Assembly: GCA_035308525.1 (NCBI GenBank) | Contig: DATGGM010000171.1 | Span: 50,436-114,435 of the forward strand | Source of the DNA: Bog-159 sp035308525 | Lineage (GTDB): Bacteria > Acidobacteriota > Terriglobia > Bryobacterales > Bryobacteraceae | Direction: 5' to 3' | Length of the DNA: 64,000 nucleotides | Part shown: one piece after another, positions 40,031 to 50,000 of the stretch | Position numbering within the stretch: position 1 is the stretch's first letter | Layout of the letters: each line of letters begins with the position of its first letter | Translations under genes and position numbers: made by a program | Notes under the pieces: model-generated | What the model was told of the DNA's origin: nothing | Database searches by the model: none | What the model saw: only the letters and a program-made list of their open reading frames with translations

Positions 40031-41629
40031 CTACAAAGGCCGTTGGATGCGATGATCGGTCACCGGCATTTGCCCGGCATCCTGCGTGGGCCGTTTGGGC
40101 ATGTGGCAGCGCGGGCATTCGAGCGCCGCCCCGTTGTGCATGGTGGGGTGGCAGCCGCGGCAGACCATCCGGTAATCCGCCGCGGTGTTCGAGAAACTAT
40201 GGGGCGGATGACAAGTGGTGCAGGTCAGCTTGCCGGCCGAGCTCTGGTAGCAGCGCGATTGTAGCAGCCGGTAGCCCGCGCTGTTCATCTCGAATTTGTC
40301 TTCAGCGGCAACCCTGGCGCCGTGCGCGGAATTTCCCCCGCCGGTTTCCACATGGCATTGCAGGCAGACCGCCTGGCCCGGCTTGCCCGAGCCGGCCGCG
40401 CCGTGGCATCGTGCGCACTTCATCGCGGTGGGATGATCGTCCTGATGCGCGGCATGGCACGCCAGGCATTGCGGCGAAAACCCGAAGCCCGGATTCGCCG
40501 CGTAACCTTTATCGGGGTACCAGGCGAGCGGCAGCTCGGTCCACGTATCTCCGTCCCGCCGCAGCAGCACGCGCACGTGCCGGCCGGAGCCGATCGCGGC
40601 GTCGGCCTTGGGTGCCTCGCCGGGCAGTTCCGGCGCCGGGGTGAACGATCGCGCCATGCCGGTGGCCGCGAAAGCCTTCGCCGGATCCGGCTGGGCGCTG
40701 AGCTTCGCGGCTTTCTCCTTGATCTTGGCCGCCTCGGGCGAATCGGGATGATATTGCAGAAACTCCTGAAGCGCCGCCAGCGCCGCGGTGCGGTCCTGAT
40801 GGCGCAGGAAAATCTCCGCCAGCATCAGTTGCGGGTGCGAGAAGTGCGCCGGGTCGAGCTGCTTGGCGATCGTCAGGTACTTCTGACTTAGGTCCAGCTT
40901 GTTTAGGTAAAAGTAATTCATGCCAAGCTGCGAGTTTGCCAGCGCATCGCCCGGCCGCGTAAGTGCGGCGTACAAGTTATACTGGAGCGCTTCGTCGAAC
41001 TTACCCAGGTTGATTAACACGCCTCCCAGGTTGACCAGCGGTTGGTAGAAATCCTTGTCGGCATCCAGGGCCTTCCGGAAGCAACTCTCCGCGCGCGGAT
41101 AGTCGCGCGTCTGATAGGCGATAGTGCCCAGATGGTTCCAGGCAGCCGCGAACTGCGGCGCGAGTGCGGTGGCGCGCTCCAGGTGCGCGACGGCGCCCTC
41201 CACATCGCGTTTCGCCAGCTTCTTCTCGGCTTCATCGTATTCGCGGTGAGCCTGCTCCGGAATGGCCAGGTCCTTCGCCGAAACTATGGCTTCCCTGCGC
41301 AGACTGTCCCGTTCGAAATCGCCGTCGCGAAGTTCTAGAGTCAACCCCACCCGTCCTTTGTTATCGGACTGGCTGGGCCCGATCTCGATAGTGCGCCGGA
41401 TCTCGCCGCGCCCGGGCACGAATGCGCCCAGCGTGTACGTGCCGCCCATCAAATCGCGGAATCGGAAGTGGCCATCATCCCCGGCCAGAGTGCTGTCCTC
41501 GAAGGGCCAGGTCGCGCCATGCAGCCACACCGACGCGCGCGCGCCCGGGACCAGGCGGCCGCGCAGTTCATAACGGGCTGTCTCTCCACGCGCGGCCGGC
41601 ACGCCCCCCAACAGGATCAGCCCGCACAT
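40031..41629 (-). CDS. Exported TPR protein with six haem-c motifs
   Basis: The 532-residue product has a short signal peptide (MCGLILLGGVPAARGE), then a beta-sandwich resembling a carboxypeptidase regulatory domain (about 20-100, LRGRLVPGARASVWLH). A TPR array follows (about 130-310, with AVAHLERATALAPQFAAAWN and YPRAESCFRKALDADKDFYQ). The C-terminal region (about 385-532) has six CxxCH haem-binding sites: CLACH, CARCH, CLQCH, CTTCH, CRGCH and CPRCH. Such TPR-multihaem proteins are typical of soil acidobacteria and planctomycetes and probably carry electrons or bind partners in the periplasm. A single exported polypeptide combining all three modules is notable. Confidence 0.88.
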   Translation of the reverse strand: MCGLILLGGVPAARGETARYELRGRLVPGARASVWLHGATWPFEDSTLAGDDGHFRFRDLMGGTYTLGAFVPGRGEIRRTIEIGPSQSDNKGRVGLTLELRDGDFERDSLRREAIVSAKDLAIPEQAHREYDEAEKKLAKRDVEGAVAHLERATALAPQFAAAWNHLGTIAYQTRDYPRAESCFRKALDADKDFYQPLVNLGGVLINLGKFDEALQYNLYAALTRPGDALANSQLGMNYFYLNKLDLSQKYLTIAKQLDPAHFSHPQLMLAEIFLRHQDRTAALAALQEFLQYHPDSPEAAKIKEKAAKLSAQPDPAKAFAATGMARSFTPAPELPGEAPKADAAIGSGRHVRVLLRRDGDTWTELPLAWYPDKGYAANPGFGFSPQCLACHAAHQDDHPTAMKCARCHGAAGSGKPGQAVCLQCHVETGGGNSAHGARVAAEDKFEMNSAGYRLLQSRCYQSSAGKLTCTTCHPPHSFSNTAADYRMVCRGCHPTMHNGAALECPRCHMPKRPTQDAGQMPVTDHRIQRPL

Positions 41630-41654
41630 GCCAGAAAGCCAGACCCGGTATTTG

Positions 41655-41687
41655 GCCGCGGATGAACGCAGATGAACGCCGATAAAA
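41655..41687 (+). repeat. Dispersed GATGAACGC-type intergenic repeat, copy A
   Basis: The core is gatgaacgca followed by gatgaacgcc (41661-41680), preceded by gccgcg and followed by gataaaa. Short 10-bp-period repeats of this kind are scattered in intergenic DNA of many GC-rich genomes. Here it precedes the YncE-like gene. Confidence 0.6.
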
Positions 41688-41705
41688 CTATCGCTCCAGC
41701 ATTAG

Positions 41706-41711
41706 TATACT
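41706..41711 (+). promoter_or_regulatory. -10-like hexamer, YncE-like gene
   Basis: TATACT lies 6 nt before the ATG at 41718 with no ribosome binding site. Confidence 0.45.
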
Positions 41712-41717
41712 GTGCGC

Positions 41718-42740
41718 ATGAGAGTTGCCATCGCTTCGTTTGCACTGCTGCCGCTCGTGAGTACGGCGCTCGCCCAGTCCCGCGCCACTCCCTCCCCGGC
41801 GCTCCTGGTTCTATCCAAGCGCGATCGCACGCTGGCCATCGTCGATCCGGCCACCTTGCAGGTGGTGGCGCGCATGCCATCCGGGCCCGACCCGCACGAA
41901 GTAGAGGCTTCCACGGATGGCAAGCTGGCTTATATTTCCAATTACGGCTTCGGCGCTTACAACTCAATTACGGTTGTCGACCTCGCCGCCCAAAAGACCC
42001 TGCGCGCCATCGACCTGGGCCCGCTCCGTGGGCCGCATGGGCTGGATTACGTGGCCGGCAAACTCTTCTTCACCGCCGAGGCGAACAAGGTGTTCGGCAG
42101 CTATGATCCCGGCGCCGGCCAGGTGGATTGGATCATGGGCACCGGGCAGGATCGCACCCATATGGTCACGGTGTGGAAGGACCTCAGCCGCATCGTGACG
42201 ACCAACGTCAGCTCGGCCACCCTCAGCATTTTCGAAAAGAGCGCGCCGGCCGGGCCGGGTGGACCGCGCCCAGGTGGACCGCCTCCTACACCGCAGTGGA
42301 CCCAGACAGTCATCGCCGTGGGTCGCGGATCGGAAGGCTTCGATGTCGCGCCGGGTGGCGCCCAGATCTGGGTCGCCAACGCGCAGGATGGCACGGTCTC
42401 GGTGGTGGATGTCGCCGCCAAAAAGGTCGTCGCCACGCTCTCGGCGAACGTGCGCGGAGCCAACCGCTTGAAGTTCACGCCGGATGGCAGGCTGGTCCTC
42501 ATTTCCACTCTGGGTGGTCCCGACCTGACCGTGCTGGACGCCGCCACGCGCCACGAACTCAAGCGCGTGCCGCTTGGCACGGGCGCCGCCGGCATTCAAA
42601 TGGAACCCGATGGGTCCCGCGGGTTCGTGGCGTGCACTCCGGATAACTATGTAGCGGTAATCGACCTGAAGAGCCTCAGCGTCACTGCCCACATCGACGC
42701 CGGCCCGCAACCCGACGGGATGGCTTGGGCCATTCGCTAA
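41718..42740 (+). CDS. YncE-like beta-propeller protein, exported
   Basis: From the ATG at 41718 the product is 340 residues; a GTG at 41712 was not chosen. A signal peptide (VAIASFALLPLVSTALAQ) precedes a seven-bladed YVTN/cytochrome-D1-type propeller. Repeats are visible as LVLSKRDRTLAIVDPATLQ, IWVANAQDGTVSVVDVAAKK and LLISTLGGPDLTVLDAATRH-like strands. A Gly/Pro insert (GPGGPRPGGPPPTPQ, about 180-195) breaks one blade. Such proteins bind ligands or partners outside the membrane. The gene is flanked by inverted copies of a short intergenic repeat. It is probably leaderless. Confidence 0.82.
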   Translation: MRVAIASFALLPLVSTALAQSRATPSPALLVLSKRDRTLAIVDPATLQVVARMPSGPDPHEVEASTDGKLAYISNYGFGAYNSITVVDLAAQKTLRAIDLGPLRGPHGLDYVAGKLFFTAEANKVFGSYDPGAGQVDWIMGTGQDRTHMVTVWKDLSRIVTTNVSSATLSIFEKSAPAGPGGPRPGGPPPTPQWTQTVIAVGRGSEGFDVAPGGAQIWVANAQDGTVSVVDVAAKKVVATLSANVRGANRLKFTPDGRLVLISTLGGPDLTVLDAATRHELKRVPLGTGAAGIQMEPDGSRGFVACTPDNYVAVIDLKSLSVTAHIDAGPQPDGMAWAIR

Positions 42741-42747
42741 TCCCGCA

Positions 42748-42790
42748 TGTAGATATCCATCGCGTCCATCGCCGTCCATCGGCGGTTATA
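42748..42790 (-). repeat. Dispersed GATGGACGC-type intergenic repeat, copy B (inverted)
   Basis: On the minus strand this reads gatggacggc, gatggacgc and gatggatatc, a relative of the repeat at 41655 in the opposite orientation. The two copies bracket the YncE-like gene. Confidence 0.5.
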
Positions 42791-42792
42791 AT
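42787..42792 (+). promoter_or_regulatory. -10 element, AhpD-like gene (leaderless type)
   Basis: A consensus TATAAT ends 6 nt before the ATG at 42799, with no Shine-Dalgarno sequence. Confidence 0.5.
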
Positions 42793-42798
42793 CCCATC

Positions 42799-43182
42799 AT
42801 GATCGAATACCAGGACGCCACCCCCGAAGTTCGCGCCGTCTACGACGACATCATGGCCACCCGCCAGACCGACTGGATCAACAACTTCTGGAAGACCCTG
42901 GCCCACCATCCCGCCGCTCTCCGCCGCGTCTGGGAAAACGTCAGGCAGGTCATGGCGCCCGGCGCGCTGGACCCGCTCACCAAGGAAATGCTCTACGTCG
43001 CCGTCAGCGCCAGCAACCAGTGCCCGTATTGCATCGCATCGCACACCGTGGCCGCCCGCAAAGCCGGCATGACTGACGCCATGTTTGCCGAGCTGATGGC
43101 GGTCGTGGCCCTGGCTAACGCCACCAACCGGCTGGCCAGCGGCTATCAGGTGGAAATCGATGAGCGGTTTCGCCCGCGCTAA
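42799..43182 (+). CDS. Carboxymuconolactone decarboxylase/AhpD-family protein
   Basis: The 127-residue product is an all-helical AhpD/CMD-type protein. The redox or acid-base motif is SNQCPYCIASHTVAARKAG, with a CxxC pair and following His as in AhpD-like peroxidase partners. An upstream Glu in LTKEMLYVAVS completes the usual proton-relay set. Such proteins reduce peroxides or act as small oxidoreductases. It lies 12 bp before the ADOP permease gene and may be cotranscribed with it. Confidence 0.88.
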   Translation: MIEYQDATPEVRAVYDDIMATRQTDWINNFWKTLAHHPAALRRVWENVRQVMAPGALDPLTKEMLYVAVSASNQCPYCIASHTVAARKAGMTDAMFAELMAVVALANATNRLASGYQVEIDERFRPR

Positions 43183-43194
43183 CGTCCAAGCCAT

Positions 43195-45582
43195 ATGCAG
43201 AACCTGCGCTATGCGCTCCGCACCCTCACCAAGAGCCCCGGTTTCGCCATCACCGCCATCCTCACCCTGGCCGCGGGTATAGGCGCCAGCACCGTCATCT
43301 TCACCGCCGTGGATGCCGTGCTGCTCCATCCCCTGCCCTACCCCGACCCCGCCAATCTGGTGCTGGTCACCAAGAATATGCCGAAGTTCGAGCTCTTCAA
43401 ATCCGACCATTCGGCGCTCGATTTCATCGACTACCGCAACCTCAGCCGTTCGTTCTCGCACATCGCCGCGCTGCAGACCAACAGCGTCAACCTGACCGGC
43501 AGCGGCGACCCCCTGCGCGTGTTCGGGCTGCGCGTATCCACCACCCTGTTCCCCATGCTCGGCGTCCAGCCGATCCTCGGCCGTGTCTTCCGCCCCGAGG
43601 AAGAGCAGCTCGGCAAAGACAACGTCGCCGTTCTCGGTGAAGGGCTGTGGAAGAGCCGCTTCGGCGCCGATCCGCACATCGCCGGTACGCAAATCGAAAT
43701 CGACACCCGGAAGTTCACCGTCATCGGCGTAGTCCAGCCCGTGCTGCAGTTCATGGAGCAGGCGCAGCTCTACGTGCCCCTGGCATTCACCCCCGCGCAG
43801 CTCGATCCCAACGCCCGCGGCCACCAGAATCTCGACGTAGTCGCGCGCCTCCAGCCGGGCATGACAGTCGATCGGGCGCGCGCCGACATGAAACTGGTAG
43901 CGGCGCGTATGACCGCAAGCTTGCCCGTATGGTACCCGCCGGATTGGAACATCCAGCTCGATCCGCTGGCCGCCCAGGTGGCCGGCGACCTGCGCACACC
44001 GCTGCTGGTGCTGCTCGGCGCCGTCGGCATGGTCCTGCTGATCGGCTGTGTCAACGTGGCCAATCTGCTGCTGGCGCGCGCCACCGCCCGCGAAAAAGAA
44101 TTCGGGCTGCGCATCGCGCTGGGCGCCGGACGCGCCCGCATCGTCCGCCAACTGCTCACCGAAAGCCTGCTGCTCGCGGCCATCTCCGGAGCCGCCGGCG
44201 TGGCCATCGGCGGTGCGACTCTGGACGCCTTCGCGCGCTTCGCCCCGCCTGAGCTTCTGCGATGGCAGGCCGTCAGCCTCAGCGGCGGAGCCGTCCTGTT
44301 CGCAGCCTCCGTGGCCTTCGTGACCTGTCTCTTCTTCGGGCTGGCCCCCGCGTTGCGCGCGTCGCAGCTGCGTCCCGCGCGCCGCCGCCGTTCGAGCAAC
44401 CGGCTGCCCAGCCTGCTGGTGGTCTCCGAAGTGGCCCTGTCCGTGATGTTGCTGGCCGGCGCGGGCCTGCTGCTCCGCAGTTACGCGCTGCTGTGGCGCA
44501 CCGACCCCGGTTTCGCGCCGGACCATCTCCTGACCGCCCGCATCGCCCTGCCGCCGCTCCAGTATCGCGACCCCGCCCGCATCACGGCGTTCTACACCCA
44601 ACTGCTGTCGGAAATGAAAGCCCTCCCCGGCGTCGTTTCAGCCGGCGCTATCGACGGCCTGCCCTTCGGAGGCGGTGGTGGCGGCGGCGATTTCCAGATC
44701 GTGGGCCGCCCCTGGCCCACGTCCGAAGCCGTCCCCGACGTGCAGAAGCGCATCGCCATGCCCGGATATTTCGAGACCATGCGCATCGCCTTGAAAAAGG
44801 GCCGCCTCTTCAACGCGCACGACAGCGCCGGCGCGCCGCGCGTGGCCCTGGTCGATGAATCCTTCGCCAGGAGCTTCTTCCCGAAAGGCGACGCCATCGG
44901 CCGGCACCTCCTCGATGCCCGCGTCGGCCAGGCGCCCACCGATACGTCCGAAATCGTCGGCATCGTCAGCGGCGTCAAGGACCGCAACCTGATGAATAGC
45001 CCGCGGCCCCTGATCTATCACCCCGCCCTGCAAGCCCCGCGTCCGTTCATGAACCTTGCCGTGCGCACCACCGGCGACCCGCTGGCCCTGGTGTCCGCCC
45101 TCCAGCAGCGCGTGCTCGAACTGGATCGCCACCTGCCCGTCTACAAAATCGCCACCATGGAGCAGAACCTCAGCGACTCGCTCATGCGCCGCCGCTTCTC
45201 CATGCTGCTGCTGGCGGTGCTCGCCGGATTCGCGTTGAGCCTCGCCGCGGTCGGCGTATACGGCGTGATTTCCTACTCCGTGAATCAGCGCGTGCGCGAG
45301 ATCGGCATCCGCATGGCTCTGGGCGCCGAAGCCGGCGGCGTCCAACGCCTGATTCTGAGACAGGGAATGCGCCCGGTGCTGGCTGGATTAGCGGTCGGCC
45401 TGCTCGCGTCGCTGGCCGCCATGCGTGCGCTGGCCAGCCTGCTCTACGGCGTCACCGCCACCGATCCGCCCACGTTCCTGGCGGTCTCCGCCGTGCTCCT
45501 GGCGATCTCCGCCGCCGCCAGCGCCATCCCCGCGCGCCGCGCCGCGCATGTCGATCCCATGGCCGCTCTGCGCCACGAATAG
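43195..45582 (+). CDS. Acidobacterial duplicated orphan permease (ADOP), MacB/FtsX type
   Basis: The 795-residue product has two FtsX-like permease modules separated by periplasmic MacB-PCD domains. The N-terminus MQNLRYALRTLTKSPGFAI, then TAILTLAAGIGASTVIFT, is the ADOP opening. The first permease block holds LLIGCVNVANLLLARATARE and LRIALGAGRARIVRQLLTES, and the second holds GVYGVISYSVNQRVREIGIR and MALGAEAGGVQRLILRQGMR. ADOP proteins are strongly expanded in acidobacteria and generally lack an adjacent ATPase, as here. They probably move peptides, lipids or lipoproteins across the inner membrane. Confidence 0.92.
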   Translation: MQNLRYALRTLTKSPGFAITAILTLAAGIGASTVIFTAVDAVLLHPLPYPDPANLVLVTKNMPKFELFKSDHSALDFIDYRNLSRSFSHIAALQTNSVNLTGSGDPLRVFGLRVSTTLFPMLGVQPILGRVFRPEEEQLGKDNVAVLGEGLWKSRFGADPHIAGTQIEIDTRKFTVIGVVQPVLQFMEQAQLYVPLAFTPAQLDPNARGHQNLDVVARLQPGMTVDRARADMKLVAARMTASLPVWYPPDWNIQLDPLAAQVAGDLRTPLLVLLGAVGMVLLIGCVNVANLLLARATAREKEFGLRIALGAGRARIVRQLLTESLLLAAISGAAGVAIGGATLDAFARFAPPELLRWQAVSLSGGAVLFAASVAFVTCLFFGLAPALRASQLRPARRRRSSNRLPSLLVVSEVALSVMLLAGAGLLLRSYALLWRTDPGFAPDHLLTARIALPPLQYRDPARITAFYTQLLSEMKALPGVVSAGAIDGLPFGGGGGGGDFQIVGRPWPTSEAVPDVQKRIAMPGYFETMRIALKKGRLFNAHDSAGAPRVALVDESFARSFFPKGDAIGRHLLDARVGQAPTDTSEIVGIVSGVKDRNLMNSPRPLIYHPALQAPRPFMNLAVRTTGDPLALVSALQQRVLELDRHLPVYKIATMEQNLSDSLMRRRFSMLLLAVLAGFALSLAAVGVYGVISYSVNQRVREIGIRMALGAEAGGVQRLILRQGMRPVLAGLAVGLLASLAAMRALASLLYGVTATDPPTFLAVSAVLLAISAAASAIPARRAAHVDPMAALRHE

Positions 45583-45588
45583 CCGCGC

Positions 45589-45594
45589 TACCAT
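45589..45594 (+). promoter_or_regulatory. -10-like hexamer, small unknown gene
   Basis: TACCAT lies 6 nt before the ATG at 45601 and overlaps a second, out-of-frame ATG. Confidence 0.3.
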
Positions 45595-45600
45595 GACTGC

Positions 45601-45999
45601 ATGGCCGATGCCGCACGCCTCTTGAACGAGTTACGCCACATCCTGCTGACCCACCACAAGGCATTGCTCGATTCCGAACGCGCACGGTACGACCACGACG
45701 TCGAACGCATCAAGTCGAGCGGGCAACTGCTGAACCTGGTCCTGCACGACCCTTTTTTCGCGTGGCTGCACGAGCTGTCCGAGTTGATTGTGATGATCGA
45801 CGAGACGCAGGATGCCGGCGAGCCGCCCACCCATGCAGATGCCGCGCGTCTCATCGCGCAAGCCCGCACACTGTTGACGCCCGCCGAATCCGGCGCCGGT
45901 TTCCGCGGACAATACTTCGACGCACTGCAGCGCGATCCCGACGTAGTAATCGCCCACGGCGCGGCGATGAAGGTGCTGGGTAGTTTGAACCAGGGCTAA
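45601..45999 (+). CDS. Small cytoplasmic helical protein, unknown function
   Basis: The 132-residue product is predicted all-helical, with LLNELRHILLTHHKALLDSE, VLHDPFFAWLHELSELIVMI and HADAARLIAQARTLLTP. It has no signal peptide or membrane segment. Similar His/Trp-rich small helical proteins occur in proteobacteria and acidobacteria, but I cannot name the family. It follows the ADOP gene by 18 bp. A hairpin directly after the stop suggests the end of a transcription unit. Confidence 0.6.
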   Translation: MADAARLLNELRHILLTHHKALLDSERARYDHDVERIKSSGQLLNLVLHDPFFAWLHELSELIVMIDETQDAGEPPTHADAARLIAQARTLLTPAESGAGFRGQYFDALQRDPDVVIAHGAAMKVLGSLNQG

Positions 46000-46000
46000 G

Positions 46001-46044
46001 CCGCTGCGGCTGGGTTCCATCTCCGGATCCAGCGCGCGCAGCGG
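46001..46044 (+). terminator. Hairpin directly after a stop codon, probable terminator
   Basis: The arms ccgctgcg (46001-46008) and cgcagcgg (46037-46044) enclose a second stem (46009-46017 with 46025-46033) with a 7-nt loop and a 3-nt bulge. It begins two bases after the stop of the small gene. No T-tract follows, so termination would be atypical. Confidence 0.45.
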
Positions 46045-46187
46045 CGTGCGTGCGCTGGCGTGCCTCCATCGGCGATGCCCGCTGGTGAAGGGCCGTCAAG
46101 AGGTTGGTTTCGACGCGCTCCAGTCGTTCGTCGATCCACTTCGGTCGGGCTCATGGCTTTATAATGGCTTGTTTTGCGGCGCTGAGT

Positions 46188-47021
46188 CTACACATCGCAA
46201 AGCCGCGCCGCCTCTTCCAGCGACTTCATCGGGTCCCGCGTAGGCACGAACTCATGCGCGAAGTATCCCGTGTAACCCGCCTTCACAATGGCATCCGCCA
46301 CCGAACGCCACTGCAGCTCCTGTGTCTCATCCAGCTCGTGCCGCCCCGGCACGCCCCCAGTGTGGAAGTGCGCGATGTACTGGATGTTCTGCCGTATGGT
46401 CCGGATAATATCGCCCTCCATGATCTGCATATGATAGATGTCGTACAGCAGCTTCACCCGCGGCGAGTCCACCCGCTTGATCAGCTCCACCCCCCATGCC
46501 GTATGGTCGCACTGGTAGTCGTGGTGGTCGATCTTGCTGTTCAGCAGCTCCACGCAGATCGTCACTCCCTTGTCTTCGGCCAGCTTCTTCACGCGATTCA
46601 GCCCGATCACGCAATTGTCCAGACCCTCGGCGTCCGCCTGCCCGCGCCGGTTGCCCGAAAACGTGATCACGTTGGGCACATTGGCGGCCGCCGCGCGCGG
46701 GATGTTTTCCTCCAACTCGCGCACCAGCCGGTCGTGATTCTCCTTGCGGTTGAACGCATCGGAAATGTTGCCGGCCCCCGGGGTCATCGCCGGCACCAGC
46801 CCGTACTTCTGCACCACGGGCCATTCCTTGGAATCGATCAGGTCGATGCCTTTCAGCCCGATGCGCGCCGCCTCCCGCGCCAGGTCGTCCAGGCTCATCT
46901 TGCCATAGCACCAGCGCGCGGCCGATTGCTTTAACCGGCCCTTCAACGGAGCCGTTTGGGCGGTCGCGGCCGGCAGGGCGGCGGCGGCGCCCGCCATCTG
47001 GAATACGGTTCTGCGTGTCAT
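46188..47021 (-). CDS. Tat-exported hydroxypyruvate isomerase/sugar phosphate isomerase-like TIM barrel
   Basis: The start at 47021 (277 residues) opens a twin-arginine-like leader (TRRTVFQMAGAAAALPAAT); the in-frame extension to 47243 is antisense to metH. The barrel has AARIGLKGIDLIDSKEWP, VCVELLNSKIDHHDYQC-like strands and the metal ligands Glu in VTICVELLNSK, Asp in LLYDIYHMQI, His in YIAHFHTGG and Glu in YFAHEFVP. This is the pattern of the AP-endonuclease-2 superfamily members that isomerise hydroxypyruvate or ketoses. Its start is 34 bp from that of metH, so they share a small divergent promoter region. Confidence 0.88.
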   Translation of the reverse strand: MTRRTVFQMAGAAAALPAATAQTAPLKGRLKQSAARWCYGKMSLDDLAREAARIGLKGIDLIDSKEWPVVQKYGLVPAMTPGAGNISDAFNRKENHDRLVRELEENIPRAAAANVPNVITFSGNRRGQADAEGLDNCVIGLNRVKKLAEDKGVTICVELLNSKIDHHDYQCDHTAWGVELIKRVDSPRVKLLYDIYHMQIMEGDIIRTIRQNIQYIAHFHTGGVPGRHELDETQELQWRSVADAIVKAGYTGYFAHEFVPTRDPMKSLEEAARLCDV

Positions 47022-47055
47022 AACTGTTAGAATCATAAGATACACCTTCTGCGCT

Positions 47056-50000
47056 ATGACTACCAGTGAGGAACGCCGCCAGGCCCTTTTTGACGCTCTC
47101 GACAGCCGTATTCTGGTCATCGATGGCGCCATGGGCACCATGCTGCAACAGCAGCACCTCACGGCCGCGGATTTCGGCGGGCCGGCGCTCGAAGGCTGCA
47201 ACGAAAATCTTGTCGTGACCCGGCCCGACGTGGTGCTCGCCATCCATCGCGCCTACCTCGAAGCCGGCGCCGACATCATCGAAACCAATTCCTTCAACGG
47301 CACCAAAAGCGACCTGGTGGATTACGGCGTGGACGGCCAGTCCTACGACTTGATGTCCGCCGCGGCGCGCCTCGCGCGTCAGGCGGCCGACGAGTATTCC
47401 ACGGCGCGGAAGCCGCGCTTCGTGGCCGGCTCCATGGGCCCCACGCGCAAGAGCATCACCATCAGCCGCACCATCGCCTTCGAGCATCTCCAGCAGGATT
47501 ACTACGACCTGGCCGCGCCCCTGATCGCCGGCGGCGCCGACATCCTGCTGCTCGAAACCTGCCAGGATACCCGCAATATCAAGGCGGGCCTGCTGGCCAT
47601 CCGCCGGCTGGCGCAAGAGCTCGGCCGCCGCATTCCCGTCATGGTTTCGGGCACCATCGAAACTATGGGCACCATGCTCGCCGGCCAGACCGCCGACGCG
47701 TTCTATTCCTCCATCGAACATGCCGACCTGCTGTCGGTGGGCTTGAATTGCGGCACCGGTCCGGAATTCATGACCGACCACCTGCGCACGCTCAGCGAGA
47801 TGGCCGCCACCCGCGTTTCCTGTTATCCCAACGCCGGGCTGCCCAACGTGGAAGGCCAGTACAACGAAACGCCTGAAACATTCGCGGCGCAGCTCGAGCG
47901 TTTCATCGAGCACGGCTGGCTCAATATCGTCGGCGGATGCTGCGGCACCACCGCCGCGCACATCCGGACGCTCGCGCAGATGGCCGGCGGCCGCCGCCCC
48001 CGCCCGCTCAAGCCGCCCTCCCATCGCGCTTATTACTCCGGCATCGAGCTGGTCGAGGCGGAAGACAGCAACCGGCCGCTGATCGTAGGCGAGCGCACCA
48101 ACGTGATCGGCTCGCGCCTGTTCAAGAATATGGTGGCCGCGGAGAAGTGGGAAGAAGCCACCGAGATTGGCCGCCGCCAGGTCAAGAACGGCGCGCATAT
48201 CGTGGATGTATGCCTGCAGAGCACCGATCGCGACGAGATCAACGACATCCCGCCGTTCTACGAGAAGCTCATCCGCAAGGTCAAAGCGCCGGTGATGATC
48301 GACACCACCGATCCGCGCGCCATGGAGCTTGCGCTCACATACTGCCAGGGTAAATCCATCATCAACTCCATCAACCTGGAGGATGGCGAAGAGAAATTCG
48401 AGCGCACTTGCCCGGTCGCCAAAGCTTACGGCGCGGCTCTGATTGCCGGCTGCATCGACGAAGATAAGCTGCAGGCGCAGGCCTTCACCCGCGAGCGCAA
48501 GCTGGCGGTGGCCCAGCGGTCCGTCGCGCTGCTCACCGAAAAGTACGGTATCCCGCCCGAGGATATCATCATCGATCCGCTGGTGTTTCCTTGCGCCACG
48601 GGCGACGCCAACTACATCGGCGGCGCGGTCGAGACCATCGAAGCCGTGCGGCTGGTCAAGGAAAACATTCCCTACGTCAAGACCGTGCTGGGGATCTCCA
48701 ATGTCTCGTTCGGCCTGCCCGCCGCGGCCCGCGAAGTAGTCAATTCGGTCTTCCTGTATTACTGCACCAAGGCCGGCCTGGACCTCGCCATCGTGAACGC
48801 CGAGAAGCTGGAACGTTTCGCTTCCATTCCGGAAGAGGAACGCCGCCTGGCCGAGAGCCTGCTGTTCAATACCCCGCCCGCCGCTGGCCCCGAGGAGCTG
48901 AAGCTCGCCCCCGAAGACTGGCGCCAGCAGGCTCTCGAACAGCGCGCCGCCATCAACCAGTTCCACATCGCGGCCATCTCCGAACACTTCCGCAAGACCG
49001 GCGCGCGCGTGAAGGCCCGTGCCGCGGACCTGCCGCTCGATCAGCGCCTCGCCAACTACATCATCGAGGGTACTAAGGACGGTCTCATACCCGACCTCGA
49101 CCGCAAGCGCGCGGAAGGCGCCACACCGCTCGCCATCATCAACGGTCCGCTGATGACCGGCATGGCCGAAGTCGGCCGCCTCTTCAACAACAACGAGCTG
49201 ATCGTGGCCGAAGTGCTGCAATCGGCCGAGGCCATGAAGGCTGCCGTCACCCACCTCGAACAGTTTATGGAGAAGGCCGACAGCGCCACGCGCGGCAAGA
49301 TCGTCCTGGCCACCGTGAAGGGCGACGTCCACGACATCGGCAAGAACCTGGTCGAGATCATCCTGAATAACAACGGCTACCGGGTGATCAATCTCGGCAT
49401 CAAGGTGCCGCCGGACGTCCTCATTCGCGCCTACCAGGAACATTCCCCGGACGCCATCGGGCTGTCGGGCCTGCTGGTGAAAAGTGCCCAGCAGATGGTG
49501 ACCACCGCGGGCGATCTGAAAGAAGCCGGCATCCGCGTGCCGCTGCTGGTGGGCGGCGCGGCCCTCTCGGACCGCTTCACCCGCACGCGTATCGCGCCGG
49601 CCTACGGCGATGCCGTCTGCTACGCCAAAGACGCCATGACCGGCCTCGATCTCATGAACCGGCTGATGGACCGCGCCACCCGCGACAGCGTGGTCGCCGG
49701 CCACACGTACGCCGAAGAGCCGGTCGCGGCTCCTGTTGAAGAACCCCCTGCGCCCACCACCGAAACCCGCAGCCGCAAAGTCCGCACTGATATTCCGATT
49801 CCGGCCGCACCCTACCTCGACCGCAAAGTCCGCGACGTGCCGCATCTGGCCGAAGTGTGGAGCTACATCAATCCGCACATGCTCTACGGCAAGCACCTGG
49901 GTTACCGGGGCAGCTTCGAAAAACAACTGGCGGAGCATGAGCCCAAGGCTCTCGACCTGTTCCATCAGATGGAGGACTTGAAGCACGAGGCCGCCCGGTT

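Noticed and set aside
46045..46187. Short plus-strand coding frame near 46046
   Set aside because: It runs into the antisense of the isomerase gene, lacks a ribosome binding site and shows no recognisable pattern; the gap holds only the hairpin at its left end.
47022..47055. Possible cobalamin or SAM riboswitch before metH
   Set aside because: The gap to the divergent gene is only 34 bp, too short for any known riboswitch of these classes.
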